Part shown: piece by piece, positions 36,466-48,299 of the stretch
Numbering within the stretch: position 1 is the stretch's first letter
Layout of the letters: every line of letters begins with the position of its first letter
DNA from: Mycogone perniciosa
Lineage: Eukaryota > Ascomycota > Sordariomycetes > Hypocreales > Hypocreaceae
Assembly: GCA_025331125.1 (NCBI GenBank)
Contig: JAOALB010000076.1
Location: forward strand, 186,001 to 250,000
Direction of reading: 5' to 3'
DNA length: 64,000 nucleotides
Made by a program: the position numbers and the translations under genes
The notes under the pieces: model-generated
What the model saw: only the letters and a program-made list of their open reading frames with translations
The model's database searches: none
What the model was told of the DNA's origin: nothing

Positions 36466-38045
36466 ATTTATGAAAGAGTATATACTGCTATATAAAATAG
36501 CTAATATAAAAAGGCAATAGTATTAAATTAAGCCTTTTCTCTATTAGCATTAGAATTAAAGTAAAGCAGTATTAATAAAAAAGGTTATATAGTATTATGT
36601 ATAACTACAATATTAATATCTTAAGCTACTAGCGAGTAGTATATTTATTTTATAACTTTATTGCCATTTTCATAGTTTATTACATATAAATATACTTTTT
36701 AATTTTAATTATTTTGGTAAAGGCATTATAGAGATATAAAAGGTCTATTATGTTTACTAATAAATAAAACTTTAAATTTCTATAGGCGCTTTTAACTAGG
36801 GTATTAACCTATCAACTAAAAATATAATATTTGTTAATATAGCACTTTGCCTATTAATACTGCTATAATATATACGTATAGGAAATATACTGTAAAATAC
36901 TACTTTAATATTTAAAATAAATATCTTTTATTACCTGCTAAATATAGTTAAGGTTATCCTCTTTCTTAGCGAAATTAAAATATGTCTATATTTAAAATAT
37001 ACCATTACAGCTTTACATAATATTTATGGCTATAAAAAGGTAAAAAGCCAGCTTTAAAATATTTTATATATTTTATTAATCGCGGATAATATTCTTATAT
37101 ATCAAATAAAGGTTTAAGGAATAGTTATACTTTTAATCCTTTTTATTGCAGTTATTCATAATTATTATATATATTATATATTCAAAAATAAATTTATAAT
37201 ACTTTTAATTGCTTATACATAATTAAGTTTATCTTTTAAGCTTTAATACCTTTACTTTTAATGATATTTTATTTAATTTCTTTTTATTTATTAATTTACT
37301 AATAATAAATATTATATATAAATAAATTACAAAAGGCTATAATTATAATAGCTATTAAATATTTAATAAAACTACTTTCAATCAACTTTATTAATAGTTA
37401 AAGTAATAATAAAATAATTATAGCTAATATATTATAATATAATTTTATAAATATTTATAAAAGTACAAAGGTACTATTTATTATAATTAACGATAAAAAT
37501 AATATTATTTAGCTAGCTTTTATTATTAAAGTTATATTTACTGCTATTAAACCTTTTAATAATCCTAGTATTATTATAATAGTAAAAGTATTAAAAGAGT
37601 TTATATAGTTTTTTATAAAAGTTAAAAAGGTTTAAAGGCAGCAGCAGTAAAATCCTTTTTTATTATTTTCCTTTGTATTAAATAAAGTATTAGCTAATTT
37701 AGCTGCTAGCTATTTAATGAAGTTATTATAGTCTTTATTGAAGCTATAAAGATTATTAAAGATAAAGTTAATATTTATAGCGGCTGCAGGCAATATAAGT
37801 AAGCTATAAAGTTAAATAGTAATAGCTTTAGAAGTTTAGTATATAAAAAGACTTTTATAGACAGTAAAATTATAACGCTATAAGGCTATATTTTATAAAG
37901 AATTTCGATTAACTTTTATTTAAGTCTATAATCTATTATATAGAATTAAGCTTAGTATAGAGGATATAAAGAATTAGCTACAAGTTAAAGAGCGTAAATT
38001 TAAGAGTTCTATATAAGTAGAAATATATATATATAAATAATAACT
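36466..38045 (-). mobile_element. Family E element, copy E2
   Basis: The right end carries a TIR like that of family A (TAGAAATATATATATATAAA then ACTCTCT at 38,045) and continues inward with sequence complementary to E1 and E3. About 1.6 kb, the longest E copy. The left end lacks a TIR and abuts LINE L5, so it is truncated. Long AT-rich frames with TAA stops exist on both strands, and no transposase motif was recognised with confidence. Sharing its tip with family A makes E the best candidate for the family that mobilised A. Confidence 0.6.
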
Positions 38046-39482
38046 CTCTTTTTAAATATCTTATTAATTATGAATAATTTATTTAATTTATTTATAAAGA
38101 TAGAAATTGCTATTTGTATGGATAGTTTATATATTACCTATAAAAATCTCTTTATAGCTTTTCATACTTCGAAATTTAAATTACTGTAATAATATTATAA
38201 TAGTAATATTATTAGCGCTATTATACTAATCAATATCCTCATTAATTAATTATTAATTTAGTTTAAAAATATAACTAGCTTTACTTTTATTAAATGCTTT
38301 AATTTTAATTTTAAAAGCTATAGCAGGCTGCAGTTGCCTTTAAAGCTATTAGATTTACTTAAACCTGATTATAAAATCCTACCTCTGCTATTATCTCTTT
38401 TATTCAATTCTTTTAATGATTTCATCTCTTTCCTGCAGGAACTTTTTTTAGTAATAGTATTATTGCTGTAGTTTAAGTTGCAGAGTATACTCTACAAAAA
38501 CCTATAGGGAGATTTTTAAAATTGGTACATAAACTATTCATATAAATAATAAATTTTTTAACATACATAACATTCTTATTTTATATTAAGAATATATATA
38601 TATGTTGAAACTAATATAGAGTATTTTACTTTATAAAAGCTACATTTTATAAGTTTTGAAATATAAAGATATTATAGGTCATAAATAAATTAACTGTTTA
38701 GTTTAATCAAGTATAGCCTTCCCTATTACACTATAGAATTAGGCTGTAATTATATATATTTTAAAGATGGAAGAAAAGAGAAGTGATCAAGGTAAAGGAG
38801 CATGATTAGCTTAGTGAAAGGTTAAAAGGTTTGAAACGATAAGGATGCAGGGATATGTAAATAAAGTAAAATAGCAGTAACTATATATATGTAAGAGCCT
38901 GTCTTAAGGCTATGAGTGAATGTAAAGGTAAAAGGAATTCAGTCTATTAAATTTCTTACTCTTTGGTGTAATATTAAAAGTTTATATATTAAATATAGCT
39001 TTAAACATACTGCATTTTAATAACAATTTTGCTACAGATTAGAAGATTAAAAGATTATAAGCAGGTTGGTTCTGATGTTATAATTGAGTGTTTGAAGTAA
39101 AATAAATATAAGTATTTTTGGATAATAGTTGGATTTTCTTATCAGAGACAGGTTTATGTAGCTGAATAGCTTAATTAATGGAAACAACACTATAATTGTA
39201 TCTATATAATACAAAGAGATATATAATAGTAAATAAAAGGAAACCATATGATAAGAACTAAAGGTTCAAAGATTATATAATTTTAATTATATTGATAAAA
39301 TCAATGAGCTTAAGTCTAATGAGACTCCGACTAACAATTGACCTAAGAAAAGATGAAATATAAGTTTCAAGATGTTAAGTTATTAACTGCTGAAAATAGA
39401 ATAAAGTTATATTGATTATGGTATATATCAGAAATAGGTATCACTATACAGAATAATATAATGAGAAAATAAATATAATAAT
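38046..39482. other. Less mutated AT-rich spacer, no gene recognised
   Basis: From about 38,750 to 39,480 the base context changes. CpA and TpG are frequent (for example GTGATCAAGG and GGATGCAGGGATATG), unlike the flanking TEs. This may be single-copy DNA never hit by RIP. The minus-strand open frame of 66 codons at 39,047-39,247 is Leu/Ile/Tyr-rich, has no visible homology and no clear gene context, so I do not call it a gene. Confidence 0.55.
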
Positions 39483-40036
39483 GAGAATTACTATTTACAT
39501 ATACGCATATTTCTATTTGCATATAACTTTCAAATTTGCTGCACTTAACTTTCAGCCGATTACTTGCATCCCGTAAAACAACACCTTACCTTCAAGCCTC
39601 TAAACTACCAGTGCCGCCTCTAACTGCTACACAAAGCAATAAAAGAACATAAGCATTATAGGCATTATAGTCTTTTTATAAAGCTGAGGCCAAAGCAGGG
39701 CTATAGCAGCCTTATCGCAGGCTTTGGAACGCGGCAATATAATAAACACAGAACTTAAAGAGAACCTAAACATATACAGCTGTTAAGCTAAAAAAAAATA
39801 AAAAGCAGTAATTAAAGATTTAATATATATAATTAATAAATAATAATATAGTTGCACGCGCTTTAACATATTTTTTATAATTAGCGCTATTTCATAGATT
39901 TATATTATTTAATACACTCTATACTTTATACTTTATATACTCGATTTTAATAGCAGGGTATAAATAGCGGGGAAAGTAAAGCAAATTTGAAAGTTATATT
40001 GAAATAGAAATATATATGTATATAAATAGTAATTCT
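39483..40036 (+). mobile_element. Family A TIR element, copy A3, well preserved
   Basis: 554 bp with TIRs of about 55 bp: the left reads AGAATTACTATTTACATATA and the right is its complement ending AGTAATTCT. Many CpA and CpG sites survive (AACTACCAGTGCCGCCTC, GTTGCACGCGCT). No coding capacity. Best reference copy of the family together with A7. Confidence 0.85.
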
Positions 40037-41325
40037 TATAATAATTTTCTATACTTTCTATCTAAGATATCTAATAGGTACTATGTATAATAAGAATACA
40101 ATATTTAGAAATACCCTTTATAATTATAGTATTACAAGTTATATAAAAAATAATGTTAGATGTTAATGTTTAAATAAAGAAACTATAGGATTTTAAGTTA
40201 ATTGTTTACATAATAAAAGAAGGGATAAAACAGCTTCTTTTTTACTAAGATGTTTCATATGGATATAGGTTGAAGGTAAGAGGATTTAAATTTGAAAATA
40301 TATAATCGTAATATATGCGTATAAGTAAGTATTGAGTGACGTGATGGATCTAATATAATACTTCAATATTTACTATAAATATAGAATGTATAATTTAATA
40401 TTAGAAATATATCTATTGAATTAATGTTATAACTCTGTATAAAGGTTATAGAGCTATATTTGTATATTGAGGTATATATTTAATTAATAAAGTGGAAACG
40501 AAGAGTTATAGTATCACAAAATGATGTATTATTAGTATTTTGATAAGAAATATAACAAGATATTAATACATTAAGGTTTGAATATTTAGATTATATTCTT
40601 TAATAGATTTATATAATATATAAAAAGAATAGTATAAAGAGAAGTATACTATTCACGTATATATCAAGCTATACCTAGATATTTATACACTCACTTCATG
40701 AGATATATTACTTGATACCATTATCTTAATTTAGGTTTTATTGTTAACTGATTAACTTGAAAGAAATACCTTAATTTATTACACTATAAATAAATGAAAA
40801 TTGATCTAGAAAACTAATCAATATACGTATTTTTGAATAAGCTTATATATTAATTTCAATATTTATATTTATCTATTTTAGTCAATCAACGAATGAAAGA
40901 AAGCTTTACGTGATAAATCATGAATAATAAATAACATATATTATGGATCATATGTATATATATATATAATATTGAATTACCGAAATTCATAAAAGAAAAG
41001 CTTTTATAGGTTTTATTGAGTAGTAATAAGTTTAAATTAATATAAATTACTATAAATTAATAATATTTTATTTATCAATTATATATAAATTGATATATAA
41101 ATTGAATATATATAAATTAACTTAACTACATTGTATTATCGAATGCTAATATTCTATTATAATTATTTTATTAATAATACTAAACGCTTTAATTATAAAA
41201 ATAGGTTAAAAAGAAGTTATAAAAAAGAACATTAAGTTTTTATCTCATATTGCTTTTTTTAACTAAATTTATAACTTTATATTATTACTTTTTCAATAAA
41301 TCATTTTACCTTCTGTATATTTTTT
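40037..41325. other. Less mutated AT-rich spacer, no gene recognised
   Basis: Continues the context seen before A3, with scattered TG and CA dinucleotides (GAGTGACGTGATGGATC near 40,335). A3 therefore appears to have landed in single-copy DNA. No reading frame, RNA gene or repeat was recognised. Confidence 0.5.
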
Positions 41326-41480
41326 TCACGTGATCGAAGAAGGCTCTTAGAGGAGAAAAAGGTGAATAGAAAACTAACTGATAGACCTAACTAACAGAGA
41401 AGCAAAGCTATATCATATTACCTCATGTATCTTAAGTTGGCAACAGCTCTGGAGCTGTCGTCAGGCACCTCTGTGCCATT
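41326..41480 (+). mobile_element. Family D hairpin element, copy D2
   Basis: Starts TCACGTGATCGAAGAAGGCT and ends with two hairpins in a row: GGCAACAGCTCTGGAGCTGTCGTC (41,439-41,462), then GGCACCTCTGTGCC (41,464-41,477). Aligns with D1, D3 and, over its first 90 bp, D4. The least mutated D copy. No coding capacity. Confidence 0.7.
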
Positions 41481-42087
41481 ATTACTACCTTTAGTATAAA
41501 TAACCCTAAGGTTCAAATTTTATGAGGTTTAATTGTCTACTTTCAATATATTGATAGTTAGATTTTTCGTAATTATCTTTTTTATTTAGAGTATAATATT
41601 AGAGTTACGATGTTAAATATACTTAATTCAATACTAACTTTGAATGAATTATAAATAATCCATAAATCAATAGTGTGTTAATAAATAAAAACAGCTAATA
41701 TCTTTATTAGATTTCTGAATTTAAATATTAATATTTACCTCTATAATACAAGCGGTAATGTAAACATTTTTAAAAATGTTAAATTTAATTAACTATCAAG
41801 AGTTAATTGAATCTAGCATAATCTTTAACATTTATTTTATCAATGTTTTTTAAGAAACCGTTATACATATTATTCTTATATGCTTTGGAAAGTCATTGAA
41901 AGACATTTGAATTTAATTAACTTGTATAATTATACAAAGTAATGGTATTGATAGTACATAAACGTTAATAAATGTTATAATTATTGATTTTGATTTATAT
42001 AATCCTGAGAAACAAATAAATATTCAAAATATAAATGAATTATAATAGTAAAAAGGTTATTCTTATAATATAAAAACAAAATCCTTT
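41481..42087. other. AT-rich spacer, no gene recognised
   Basis: Between D2 and D3. Has some CpA/TpG and resembles the less mutated spacer to the left. Nothing recognisable. Confidence 0.5.
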
Positions 42088-42228
42088 TCAAGCAGAAAAA
42101 GGTAAATAAAAAACTGACTACTAGGGCTAACTCATTGAGAAGTAAAGCTATATTATTCTATATTATATTATATATTATAAAGAGGCAATTGCTCTAGAGC
42201 TGTTATTAGGCATCTTTACTGAGCCATT
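42088..42228 (+). mobile_element. Family D hairpin element, copy D3
   Basis: RIP-mutated relative of D2: AGCAGAAAAAGGTAAATAAA near the start, GAGAAGTAAAGCTATAT in the middle, and the hairpin AGGCAATTGCTCTAGAGCTG with a worn second hairpin at the end. It ends within ten bases of the first sequence assignable to LINE L6. Confidence 0.6.
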
Positions 42229-42234
42229 ATCATT

Positions 42235-44317
42235 ATTTATTTATTCAATTTTTCAATAGCTTTCACTTCATTACTTAAGTAAAAAGGTTAAATCTTAATT
42301 AAGTTGAAAAAAGCTAATTCAAAACAACTTGATAAATTATATAGTGTATTATGTTTTCATTATAAATATTAATTTCATTGCATTATATAAATAGAAGGAT
42401 ATTAATTATTTTATAATAATAGTTTACCTATAAATTAAAGATTTTAAATATTAGAAGGTTATATATTTGAAGGGATTTTACTTTCTTATGTAGAATTGAT
42501 ACAAAAGTTTATCTTTTATAATAAAGACATACTTTATTTGGCTATTTTTAAGATGAAGGTTATATAATTAAAATATGTCGCATTTTATACATAGTAGCTC
42601 TTTATAGTATACATTTAATATAAAAGAAAATATTAGTTTATATATATATATCAACTATATGATATATAAAATATAAAACCGCTTTTTAAATAAAGTCTAA
42701 GGTATTAAAAAGTATGGTTATTATGATATAGGCCTTTATAGTTTATCTTTTAATATATATATTAAAGTAAAACTTTAAAGTTAAAAAAATATTTAATTAT
42801 TTAATTACTTCTTTTAAAAAGTAATCTTTTTTTATATTATATATATTATATATAATTAATAAACTACTTTATAAATAATATTTTCCAAAAAGATTTATTA
42901 CTTGTATTTTCTTTCAGTTATACAACATATTATTATCATTACGTTATTATTAAAGCTTTTAAATTATAGCAATTTTAAACTATTATTTAACCAAAGATAG
43001 TATTAATGAATAAAAAAACTATACTATTCATATAGCTAAACTATTATAGTCTATTAAAAAGAGATTGTTTAATTACTACTATATGAAGTTAAATAGGGAT
43101 AGGAAATAAAGAGTCTATTAAAGCTATATAAAGTATAAAGAGAAATAAAAATATTAGTAATTTTTTAAAGAGACTATAATATTAAGGGAGCAGTCAATTA
43201 TTATCTTTTATGGTTTTATACAAGCTTTATAGTCTATTATACAAAGTTAAGCCTATTTAATTACACAATTAAGCTAGCTTTATTTATATAATGGAAGTAT
43301 TAATTTTCTAATGAAAATGATATTAAAAGCGTTTTAAATATTACTTATTTATCACGAAAGTGATCAGAGGCCAGTGTCAAAAGGTGAAAATTGAGCATGA
43401 AGAAGCTAAACTAAGGTCCGAACTGTGAAGGGCTACCTAGTTTGTTGTGATCTACCAGAAAGTGGCAACAGCGTTGCGCTGTTGCCAGGCACATCTAGGG
43501 CATTATTATAAACTAATTAATTTATTATAATAAACAGTTAATGTAACTTTGTAAATTAAAGGTATAATGAAATTAATATTAAATATTTGTCAATATATAT
43601 AATCTAGTCTATAATTATAGTATATATTATTTGTTATACAATAACTCATTTTAATTTCTTATTTTAATATAAAAAAAGATAAACTTTTATACTTTTAAGA
43701 ATAATAAATCTTTTTGCTTTCAGTTCAAGGTTATTATTACGTTAATTTAATTCAAAGTAAATAAATAATATTTACTTTTCAACTAAATTTTATAAAAGGC
43801 ATAAATATATATTTTAAGTATTATCTAATAAAATTATTAAAGCTTTAGTACATAAAATTAGTAATATTTTAAGTTATGTATTCGATAGAGAGTATAAATA
43901 CTATTACTATATAAAACTATGAAAAGGAATTAAATGTTATGTTTTTAATTAATTAAAGCCTATAAATGTTGAATGGTTTTTCATTCTGATATATTGTTCA
44001 AATATAATATTATAAAAAACTATAGGCTTTTTTTTTTAAAAAAAAAAGGTGACAATTTAATTTTATATTTATTATAGCAGTAATGAAAAGATTAAGAATA
44101 GCTTAACTTATTAGGCTATATAAAAACACTTCTCTCTTTAATGATATTTATTATAGTTTATTAATATACTCTTTTAGTATTTTTTAGTATTTCTTAAAGC
44201 ATTTTCTAATATTATAAAAATGAAGATTATATAATACAGCTATATATAGTCTTTTCATTATTAAAAAGTTTAATAGCCCTTTATATTTAACTGTTTATTA
44301 TAGCTTTTAAGGTTATT
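42235..44317 (-). mobile_element. LINE fragment L6, interrupted by C3
   Basis: Collinear on the plus strand with L1 from about 19,600 to 21,560, that is the reverse transcriptase and part of the preceding region of a minus-strand LINE. The C3 element interrupts it at 43,351-43,508, and LINE similarity resumes after C3. It ends where E3 begins. Neither LINE terminus is present. All frames are broken. Confidence 0.7.
43351..43508 (+). mobile_element. Family C hairpin element, copy C3, well preserved
   Basis: About 158 bp. Starts with a small hairpin, ATCAC-GAAA-GTGAT, giving a GAAA loop if transcribed. Ends with a 9-bp stem, GGCAACAGC-GTTGC-GCTGTTGCC (43,464-43,486), followed by AGGCACATCTAGGGC. 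It is rich in CpA/TpG compared with the LINE it sits in. No coding capacity and no clear tRNA-like promoter boxes. Class uncertain: SINE-like or mini-Helitron. Confidence 0.75.
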
Positions 44318-45546
44318 GATTTAGATAATTACTATATATATATATATATTTATTAATATATAACTTTTCAATTTGCTTTATTTAATCTTCTAGCTAATTC
44401 TTTGCATTTTATATACCAAGCCTAATTCTATATAGTATATTCTAGACTTGAATAAAAGTTAATTAAAATTCTTTATAAGATATAGCTGTATAGCCTTATA
44501 ATTTTATTACCTATTAAAATCTTTTTTATATATTAAATTTCCAAAGCTATTATTATTTCACCTTATAGCCTACTTATATTACCTGCAGATACTAGAAATA
44601 TTAACATCATTTTTAATAATTTTAATAATTTAATTAAAAGTTATAGTAAGTTAATTAAGTAACTAATAAATAAGTTAAGTAATACTTAAATTAATAAATA
44701 GGAAAATAATAAGGAAAAGATTTTACTAATACTGCTTTAAAACCTTTTTAACTTTTATAAAAAACTATATAAACTTTTATAATTCTGTTATTGCAATAGT
44801 AATATTACTATTATTAAAAGGTTTAATAGTAGTAAATATAACTTTAATAATAAAAGTTAACTAAACTATATTATTTTTATTTATAATTATAGTAAATAAT
44901 GCCTTTTTACCTTTATAAACATTTATAAAGTTATATTATAATATATTAATAATACCTATATTATTATTACTTTAAATATTAATAAAATGAATTAAAAGTA
45001 GCTTTATTAAATATTTAATAGCTATTATAACTATAACTGTTCTTTTTATTTATTTATATATAATATTTATTATTAATAAATTAGAAAAAAAGAAATTAAA
45101 TAAAGTATTATTAAAAGTAAAGGTATTAAAGGTTAAAAGATACACTCAATTATATATAAATAATTAAAAGTATTATAAGTTTACTTTTAAATATATAAGA
45201 TATAAAATAATTATTGATAGTTATAATAAAAAGCCTTTAAAGGTATAACTATTACTTAAACGTTAATGAATTTATTTTTATTCACTAACATTAAATATTA
45301 TACTAAATAATAAATATAATTATATTATAAATTCTTTTTAAGGTTTATTTTTAATATAAAGTAATATAAAAGTATTTTTAAAAGTCGTTAACTTTAATAA
45401 TATATTTATTTTAAATTATTAAAGCAATAAACTATTTATCTTTAATTTATTGTATATTTAACTTTATAAAAATCAAAAGATAAACAGGCTATTAATAGCT
45501 TTATTAATAATTTAATTACCTTAATTAATAAATTAAAGCGTTTAAA
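44318..45546 (+). mobile_element. Family E element, copy E3
   Basis: Begins AGATAATTACTATATATA, a worn A-type TIR, then follows the E1/E2 sequence (AAGCCTAATTCTATATAG, TTTACTAATACTGCTTTAAA) for about 0.9 kb. It becomes hard to align after about 45,260. It stops at B2, so the right end is unknown. Heavily mutated with no readable protein. Confidence 0.6.
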
Positions 45547-45550
45547 TTAA

Positions 45551-46251
45551 GAGTAATGCTATTAGAACAGATATAAACTGCTGCTAAAACAGATAGTCTA
45601 TGCGCTTATATCGAAATCTTCTTAGCCTTTAATTCCTTAATCTTCTATAATACCTTTAACTATCATAATAATATTAATTTTATATATTATAGTGGCTTTC
45701 CCTCTTAATCCGTTATTGGCCCATACAGTAATGCTGCAGATAACCTTAAGCTGCTCGGTTTTATCGGCTTAACTTTAATATATAACAAGTCCCTTTACAG
45801 TTAGAGATTAAAAGCTTACAGATAAGATTCCAGGGACTTAGAATATCCAGTTAATGTTTTAAAGGCTATAGTATATCGCAGGTTATAAAAACTTCTAGCT
45901 CATAAAGCTATATCTCTGCTATAGCAGCAGCAGTATTAGCCTAAATTAAAGAGATTCAAGAGATTAAAGAGATTATTCTAGCTATATAGCTAAAAATAAT
46001 AGTTGGCTTAAAAGAATATATATAGCTAGACAGAATATATATAGATAAATAGAATATATATTAAAGATCTATTATTTAAAGTAATTTAATTGTATTAAAA
46101 ATAGCTAGCTGTAAATGCTATATTATATACTATAATTAACAGTTATATGAAGAGTAAGTTATATGTTGGAGGAAATTGCGGGCAGAATTTCTATATAGGC
46201 GTATAGACTATCTATTCTAATAGCAATTGATATCTGTCCTAATAGTATTAC
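45551..46251 (+). mobile_element. Family B deletion derivative B2
   Basis: 701 bp with both B termini (left AGTAATGCTATTAGAACAGA, right complement ending TAGTATTAC) and TTAA directly outside each (45,547-45,550 and 46,252-46,255). The internal part (about 45,780-46,190) matches B1 6580-6945, including a GCAGCAGCAG run, so the ORF-bearing middle of B1 is absent. A non-autonomous, MITE-like version of B. Confidence 0.8.
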
Positions 46252-46477
46252 TTAATGAATAGTTGCTATTATAAATAAAGAATTTGCATTTAAAAATCTT
46301 TAAAATAAGTTTTCCTTTATATCTTTTATATTAATATAAATATATAAGTTTAAGTTAAATTATAAAAAGATTTGAATAGTAATAATAAGTTTCATAACCT
46401 CAATAAATTTAATAAACTAGACACTTTAAGTAATAATATTATCTGCAATTAGTGAAATATATAAAATACTTCTAAAA

Positions 46478-46798
46478 AGCAATATATATCTATAATAATA
46501 GCTTTAAAAGCTATTAGACTTTCATTAACTTTTCCTTTGAATCTATAACCTACCTATTATTGAAAACCTTTATAGCTAGCCTTATCTACTTTCAAATAGC
46601 ACTTTTATATTGCCTTTAAGCCTTTAAATTAGCTATACTGCCTTTAACTTTAATATTTAGCCTAATACTTTATAACCTAGCTAATTCTATTAATATATAT
46701 TAGATTTGAATAGCAGGGTATAGGCAGTAGGGAAAGTAAAGTAAATTTAAGAGTTATATCTAAATAGAAATATATATATTTATAAACAGTTGTTCTCT
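46478..46798 (+). mobile_element. Family A long variant, deletion copy A6
   Basis: The left 200 bp match the 5' part of A4 (ATAGCTTTAAAAGCTATTAG, GCCTTTAAGCCTTTAAATTA) and then jump to the 3' block GCAGGGTATAGGCAGTAGGG and a TIR ending AGTTGTTCTCT. The centre is deleted. Non-coding. Confidence 0.7.
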
Positions 46799-46954
46799 TA
46801 ATTTAACAATTAATTGATTATTTTAAAAAGTAATAATAAAGCTTTAATTATTTTATTTATAGCTATTGCTATTAATTAAAAAAGGAGGAAATATTAAATG
46901 CCTTTTTTAATCAAACCTAGTAAATAAATAATTTTGTAAAAAAGCTTTTCCTAG

Positions 46955-47125
46955 TAATATAGCATAGATATGCCTGGCAACAGCGCAATACTATTGCCAC
47001 TTTATAGTAGATTACTATAAACTAGGTAGCCCTTTACAGTTTAGACTTTAGCTTACCTTCTTTATCTTTACTTTTTTTACCCTTTAATATTAACTGCTAA
47101 TAACTTTTAGAGTTATTAATAGCAA
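46955..47125 (-). mobile_element. Family C hairpin element, copy C1
   Basis: Minus-strand copy. From the plus strand it shows the end block ATGCCTGGCAACAGCGCAAT with its hairpin partner ATTGCCAC, then CTAGGTAGCCCTTTACAGTT, as in the complement of C3. Partly mutated; its 5' end is indistinct. Confidence 0.65.
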
Positions 47126-48299
47126 TTTTGCACTTTTTATTATATATAGCGCAAACTAACGCGGTATGTAATACTATTTAATCGCAAAAACAGTTTAAAT
47201 ATACTATAATACTATTTAGCTTTAAGCGCTAATAAGTGTAATAATACACTTTATTAAAATACAGCGGATTTAAAGTGCTTAATTAATTTTAATTATTTTA
47301 GCTTTTTTGCAGCTGTTCAATTTATAATATTTATTATCTTAATAGCTAATAGCTATAAAATTTAATAAACTTTTAAGCTATATTAAGCGATATTTATAAA
47401 AATAAATAATAAATATATATCCTGTAAATTAAAAATAATAATCCTAATAACTTAATTTATATAATTAAAAAAATATTATAAAAGCTAATAAAAAAAGATA
47501 AACTTTTCTATTAATATATTAAACTTTCAGTAACTTTATATATAAAAGGCTGCATTAAAGCTATTACTAAATAAAAGACTAATATATAGTTATAAAGGTA
47601 TTAGCCTAAAGTTTTACCTTTATTGCAGACTAAATTATATTTGGTATTATTTATTATATAGTATATATAAGGTAATTTAAAGAGGTAGGTCCTAATAGTA
47701 ATAGTCTCTGCTTTAATTACATTAAAGGGAGCGCGGTTACAGTAACTACTGCTTTAGTTAATAGAGGCGTTATTAGTACTCCGTATAGTTTTACAGAAAA
47801 GGTCTCCCAGTATAGTCAACTTTATTTAGTACCTCTTTAAATCTATTAGCGATTAATTTCTATTAATACATAAATAAGTTCTTAACCTTTTAAATTCCGC
47901 AGTCCTTCATATTGATCTTTATAGCCTAATGAATATTTAGAACTTCAAAATTATATACTTCACCTTTATGAAATATAAATTTAAATATATTAATTTTAGT
48001 TTTATTATTACATATTTTAACTAAAATAAATCTAAAAGGATTTATATAATATTTAGATTCTTTTATAAAGACTGGCTTATATACTTTAACTAAAATTACC
48101 TTATAAGTAAAAATAATACTATAGGCTTATCCCTATAATATAAAGAAACATGCAAAAATAGGTGAAAAGAGGATTTACTTTTGGAAATAAAGGTCTTTAA
48201 CTTATAGAATATTAGTTAATTTAATTAAATAAATAAAGCTGGATTCAAGAAAGGTTTAAGCAATATTTATTTAAAAGAGCAATTGCTTTTTGTTTATAT
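47126..48299. other. Unassigned repeat-like sequence with a preserved patch
   Basis: Not matched elsewhere in the window. The patch 47,690-47,850 has normal base content (AGGGAGCGCGGTTACAGTAA) and is open for about 52 codons on the plus strand. A minus-strand frame over 47,820-47,490 is also nearly free of stops. The coding strand cannot be decided and no protein family was recognised. It is probably part of another transposon. Confidence 0.45.

Noticed and set aside
39047..39247. Open frame of 66 codons, minus strand
   Set aside because: Leu/Ile/Tyr-rich with no recognisable domain, start context or neighbours. Length is within chance for a locally stop-poor stretch.
41380..41400. Hammerhead ribozyme core (ACTGATAGA...) in D2
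   Set aside because: The CTGATGA and GAAA core boxes are not both present at suitable spacing, and other D copies do not keep them.
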